From the NCBI GenBank assembly GCA_947453285.1, contig CANGGA010000033.1:1-8923 (forward strand): DNA of 8,923 bases. The letters are read 5' to 3'. Position numbers and translations under genes: made by a program. Below are positions 6,066 to 8,923 of this stretch, piece after piece; the stretch's first letter is position 1, and each line of letters opens with the position of its first letter. The notes under the pieces are model-generated. The model saw only the letters and a list, made by a program, of their open reading frames with translations. It ran no database searches and had not been told where the DNA came from. Origin of the DNA: Microbacteriaceae bacterium. GTDB taxonomy: Bacteria > Actinomycetota > Actinomycetes > Actinomycetales > Microbacteriaceae.

Positions 6066-8579
6066 CTAGGCCCGGATTTCTGCGCCGTATTTGCTTGCAG
6101 CCAATGCCACGGCGGCGTCGCGGGCAAGTGACGCTTCTGCTTGGGTAAGAGTTCTGTCGCTGGCACGGAAGCGTAGAGCGAAGGTGAGCGACTTCTTGTC
6201 TGCAGCGACATTTTCGCCACGGTAGTCATCGGTGAGCGTTACATTTTCGAGCAACTCGCCTGCACCTTCGGTGATTGTGGCGAGCACATCAAAGGCCGAT
6301 ACTGTGCGTTCGACGACTAGCGAAAGGTCTTGAGTCGCAGCCGGCATGATGTGAATTGCACTTGCGCTAATTGAATTCGGAGCAGCGGCATAGAGTGCCG
6401 TCAGATTAATCTCTGCGGCTGCCACTCGCCTAGGCAAATCGTTCTCAATGGCAAGCGCCGGATCGATTTCGCCCGCAACTGCAATTACGTTCTGGTTTGC
6501 GTCGATGAATTCAGCGCAGCGACCGGGGTGAAAACCGGTTCGGGTCACCTGACGAATTGAAAGTTCTGCGGCAACCGACTTCGCAACGGAAATTACAGCG
6601 TTGATTGCATCCTGGTAAGAAGCCTGCTGCTCTCTCTGGCCAACCTGGTGTGGCACTCGGGCACCTGCAAATAAAACGCCAAGGTGCTTAGGCTGAGCAG
6701 GAATTTCGGAATTCAACTCGGCGAGCTTTTCAACACTTGGTCGCTCATTGCCAACCGGAAGAACCGATCCCTTAGTTACTTTCTTCGCCGGCGCGAAGAC
6801 ACTGCCCTCTTCGAAGATTGCAAGATCGACTAGACCGCGAGACAGGTTTCGCTTTGCCGCTTCGATCAAGCCGGGCAAAATCGAGGTGCGCATCTCACTT
6901 GCTTCTTCTTGCATCGCATTGGCGAGACGCACAACCGGTGCGGTTGAATCGACAGCGAACCAATTATTTTGCGCCGAACTCAAGAATGGATAGGTCAGCA
7001 CCTCTGTGTGGCCAGAACCGACCAAAGCCGAAATGGCCTGACGGCGTCGTTTCTGATTCATGGTCAAACCACGACCCGGTGGTGCAACCGGAAGCCGAAC
7101 CGGAATGCGGTCGTAACCGCCAATTCGAGCAATCTCTTCAACCAAGTCGGTCTTGTGGGTGATGTCTGAACGCCAACTTGGGCGAATCACTTCGAAGCCG
7201 CCATCGACCTCGGCAACAACGCAACCAATCTCGTTGAGAATCTTTGCCTCTTCGTCTGCGCCAAACGCAATGCCGACCACAGATTCTGCGTATCCGCTCG
7301 GAAGGAAGATTGGGGCAATCGGTTCGAGTTGCTTGTATTCGGCACCGAGGATGTTGCCTTCGCCGAGCGCGTGAACCTCAAGCAGCTGAACCACCCGAGC
7401 AGCCGCGTTGTCGGCCATCATCGGATCGACTCCGCGTTCGAAACGCTTCGATGCCTCAGAGGTTAGTTTGTGTCGACGAGCCGAACGAGCGATTGAGATT
7501 GGGTCGAAGTTGGCTGCTTCAATCAAAACGTTGCGAGTGTTGCTATCTACCTCGGTGCTTTCGCCGCCCATTACGCCGGCAAGACCAATCGGGCCAGAGT
7601 CATCGCAAATCAAGAGATCTTCGATATCGAGTTTGCGAATCTGACCATCAAGAGTTTTTAGCGTTTCGCCTGCCTTAGCGCGACGAACGGTGATTCCGCC
7701 CTTGAGTTTGTCGAGATCGTATGCGTGAGTCGGCTGACCAAGTTCAAGCATCACGTAGTTTGTGATATCGACCGCGAGAGAAATCGAACGCATGCCGGCA
7801 AGCTTCAATCGAGAAATCATCCAAGGTGGTGTCGGGCGATTCGGATCGATGTTCATAACCGAACGCAAAACCATTCGCTGCATGGCTGGTCGATTGCGAA
7901 TTGGGTTGACGTCGTCGAGCGTTAGCGAAAAGCCTTCGCCGTGATTTAGAACGGCGTTGCCTTTAGGGTCGCGAAAATCTGCATTAGTCGCATGCGCGTA
8001 TTCGCGAGCGATGCCTCGAATCGAGAAGCAGTAGCCGCGATCTGGCGTGACGTTTACCTCGGCAGCGCTGTCATTGAGATGCAAGAGTTCGAGCGCATCC
8101 GAGCCCACCTTTGGGTCGAGACCCATTTCGTTCAGACGAATGATTCCGGCGTGGTCGTCGCTCAGAGTCAGTTCTCGAGCAGAAGCCATCATTCCGTCGC
8201 TGATGTGGCCGTAGGTCGAGCGAGCAGCAATCTTGAAATCGCCAGGCAGAGTTGAACCAGGCAAACAAACCACAACCTTGTCGCCAACCTCAAAGTTTGC
8301 GGCACCACAAACGATTCCACGAACGTCTTCGCCGCCGTCGGCTGCCTTGCTTCCTTCTGGAGCGACTCGAACCTGGCACCAGCGAATGGTCTTGCCGTTC
8401 GACTGGGGTTCTGGAGTGAACTCGAGCACCTGACCGACAACAACCGGGCCAGTCACTTCAAAGTTGTGACTGCCTTCTTCTTCTAGACCAACTTTGACAA
8501 GTTCGGCCATGACCGAATCTGGTGTTGCATCGCTTGGTAGGTCAACGTATTCGGCAAGCCATGACAATGGAACGCGCAT
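6066..8579 (-). CDS. pheT: Phenylalanyl-tRNA synthetase beta subunit
   Basis: Beta chain of the alpha2-beta2 enzyme that charges tRNA-Phe. The 837 residues match full-length bacterial PheT. Domains in order: N-terminal start MRVPLSWLAEYVDLP; EMAP/OB-type tRNA-binding domain (about 42-155) with CGAANFEVGDKVVV and SDGMMASARELTLS; the VTPDRGYCFSIRGIAREYA block (177-195); B3/B4 editing region with DITNYVMLELGQPTHAYD (271-288), GLAGVMGG (332-339) and SEASKRFERGVDP (374-386); B5 domain ending in DLVEEIARIGGYDRIP (478-493); a catalytic-like core; and the C-terminal FDX-ACB anticodon-binding domain (about 740-837). The ATG overlaps the pheS stop by one base (TAATG). GGAG at 8593-8590, inside pheS, lies 10 nt upstream as a usable ribosome binding site. 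The stop is 6 nt before argC. Confidence 0.98.
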   Translation of the reverse strand: MRVPLSWLAEYVDLPSDATPDSVMAELVKVGLEEEGSHNFEVTGPVVVGQVLEFTPEPQSNGKTIRWCQVRVAPEGSKAADGGEDVRGIVCGAANFEVGDKVVVCLPGSTLPGDFKIAARSTYGHISDGMMASARELTLSDDHAGIIRLNEMGLDPKVGSDALELLHLNDSAAEVNVTPDRGYCFSIRGIAREYAHATNADFRDPKGNAVLNHGEGFSLTLDDVNPIRNRPAMQRMVLRSVMNIDPNRPTPPWMISRLKLAGMRSISLAVDITNYVMLELGQPTHAYDLDKLKGGITVRRAKAGETLKTLDGQIRKLDIEDLLICDDSGPIGLAGVMGGESTEVDSNTRNVLIEAANFDPISIARSARRHKLTSEASKRFERGVDPMMADNAAARVVQLLEVHALGEGNILGAEYKQLEPIAPIFLPSGYAESVVGIAFGADEEAKILNEIGCVVAEVDGGFEVIRPSWRSDITHKTDLVEEIARIGGYDRIPVRLPVAPPGRGLTMNQKRRRQAISALVGSGHTEVLTYPFLSSAQNNWFAVDSTAPVVRLANAMQEEASEMRTSILPGLIEAAKRNLSRGLVDLAIFEEGSVFAPAKKVTKGSVLPVGNERPSVEKLAELNSEIPAQPKHLGVLFAGARVPHQVGQREQQASYQDAINAVISVAKSVAAELSIRQVTRTGFHPGRCAEFIDANQNVIAVAGEIDPALAIENDLPRRVAAAEINLTALYAAAPNSISASAIHIMPAATQDLSLVVERTVSAFDVLATITEGAGELLENVTLTDDYRGENVAADKKSLTFALRFRASDRTLTQAEASLARDAAVALAASKYGAEIRA

Positions 8580-8923
8580 TAGAGGTTCACTCCAAACTGC
8601 TGAGAGAAGCGCACGTCGGCCTCGACCATGTCGTGCATATCGCGAACGTCGTTGCGGAACATCAGAGTTCGCTCGATGCCCATTCCGAATGCGAAGCCCT
8701 GATAAACCTCAGGGTCGATTCCCGCAGCAAGCAAAACATTTGGGTTCACCATTCCGCAGCCACCCCATTCGACCCAACGAGCGCCACCTTTGGCGCCGGG
8801 GTGCCAAACGTCTAGTTCTGCCGATGGTTCGGTGAAAGGAAAGAACGACGGGCGCAGGCGAATCTTTGCTTCTTCGCCAAACATGATGCGAGCAAAGTGC
8901 TCTAGGGTTCCACGCAGATCTGC
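8579..8923 (-). CDS. pheS: Phenylalanyl-tRNA synthetase alpha subunit, C-terminal part (5' end cut by window edge)
   Basis: The last 114 codons plus stop of the catalytic alpha chain, a class II synthetase subunit that forms phenylalanyl-adenylate and transfers it to tRNA-Phe together with PheT. The reading frame is open to the right edge. An internal ATG at 8884 is not the true start, because the same frame continues upstream as ADLRGTLEHFARI. Class II motif 2 is seen as IRLRPSFFPFTEPSAE, followed by the conserved WVEWGGCGMVNPNVL, and motif 3 as GFAFGMGIERTLMFR. The ending VEADVRFSQQFG is normal. It overlaps pheT by one base, as expected for two subunits made in equal amounts. The pheS promoter lies outside, so control of the whole block cannot be judged here. 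Confidence 0.97.
   Translation of the reverse strand, partial: ADLRGTLEHFARIMFGEEAKIRLRPSFFPFTEPSAELDVWHPGAKGGARWVEWGGCGMVNPNVLLAAGIDPEVYQGFAFGMGIERTLMFRNDVRDMHDMVEADVRFSQQFGVNL

Noticed and set aside
285..6540. Recurrent ACCGGTT words across the window
   Set aside because: They lie inside coding regions in differing codon contexts with no regular spacing; probably compositional or codon preference, not a repeat family.
7244..7678. Plus-strand open frame of 144 codons opposite pheT
   Set aside because: Arg-rich shadow of pheT with no domain; other shadow frames overlap it on the same strand.
8579..8884. ATG at 8884 as the start of a separate 101-residue gene
   Set aside because: The frame stays open to the window edge and the upstream residues continue the PheS alignment, so this is an internal methionine of pheS.

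Overview
The window is a nearly gap-free block of housekeeping genes from an actinobacterium, all on the minus strand. In transcription order (high to low coordinate) it reads: end of pheS, pheT, argC, argJ, argB, argF, argH, start of tyrS. The order pheS-pheT-argC-argJ-argB-(argD)-argF-(argR-argG)-argH-tyrS is the classic actinobacterial arrangement. The protein sequences fit too: the PheT 'TPDRGYCFSIRGIAREYA' block, the actinobacterial-type TyrS N-terminus and the PheS motif 3 region. By eye the base composition is only moderately GC-rich, intergenic space is minimal and the cluster is reduced. This suggests a streamlined, probably aquatic member of the Microbacteriaceae (Luna / Rhodoluna / Aquiluna type). 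That placement is an inference from gene content and resemblance, not from a search.

Layout: 8579-8923 is the C-terminus of PheS (runs off the right edge). 6066-8579 is PheT. 5010-6059 is ArgC, 3859-5013 ArgJ, 2966-3859 ArgB, 2003-2926 ArgF and 556-1953 ArgH. 1-546 is the N-terminus of TyrS (runs off the left edge). Three junctions overlap (pheS/pheT and argJ/argB share one base as TAATG; argC/argJ overlap by four as GTGA). The four gaps are 6, 39, 49 and 9 nt, so only about 100 of 8923 bases are non-coding. No stretch over 300 bases lacks a gene. No RNA gene, mobile element, CRISPR array or long repeat was seen.

Functionally, ArgJ makes N-acetylglutamate by transacetylation, ArgB phosphorylates it and ArgC reduces it to the semialdehyde. 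The next step (ArgD, acetylornithine aminotransferase) has no gene here. ArgJ then recovers ornithine, ArgF carbamoylates it to citrulline, ArgG (absent here) makes argininosuccinate, and ArgH releases arginine and fumarate. The flanking genes charge tRNA-Phe and tRNA-Tyr.

There is no evidence of a new biological system. The points worth a second look are what is missing (argD, argR, argG), the lack of room for an arginine-specific promoter between pheT and argC, a candidate leaderless promoter at argH, and two tyrosine-to-asparagine changes in conserved ArgC motifs.
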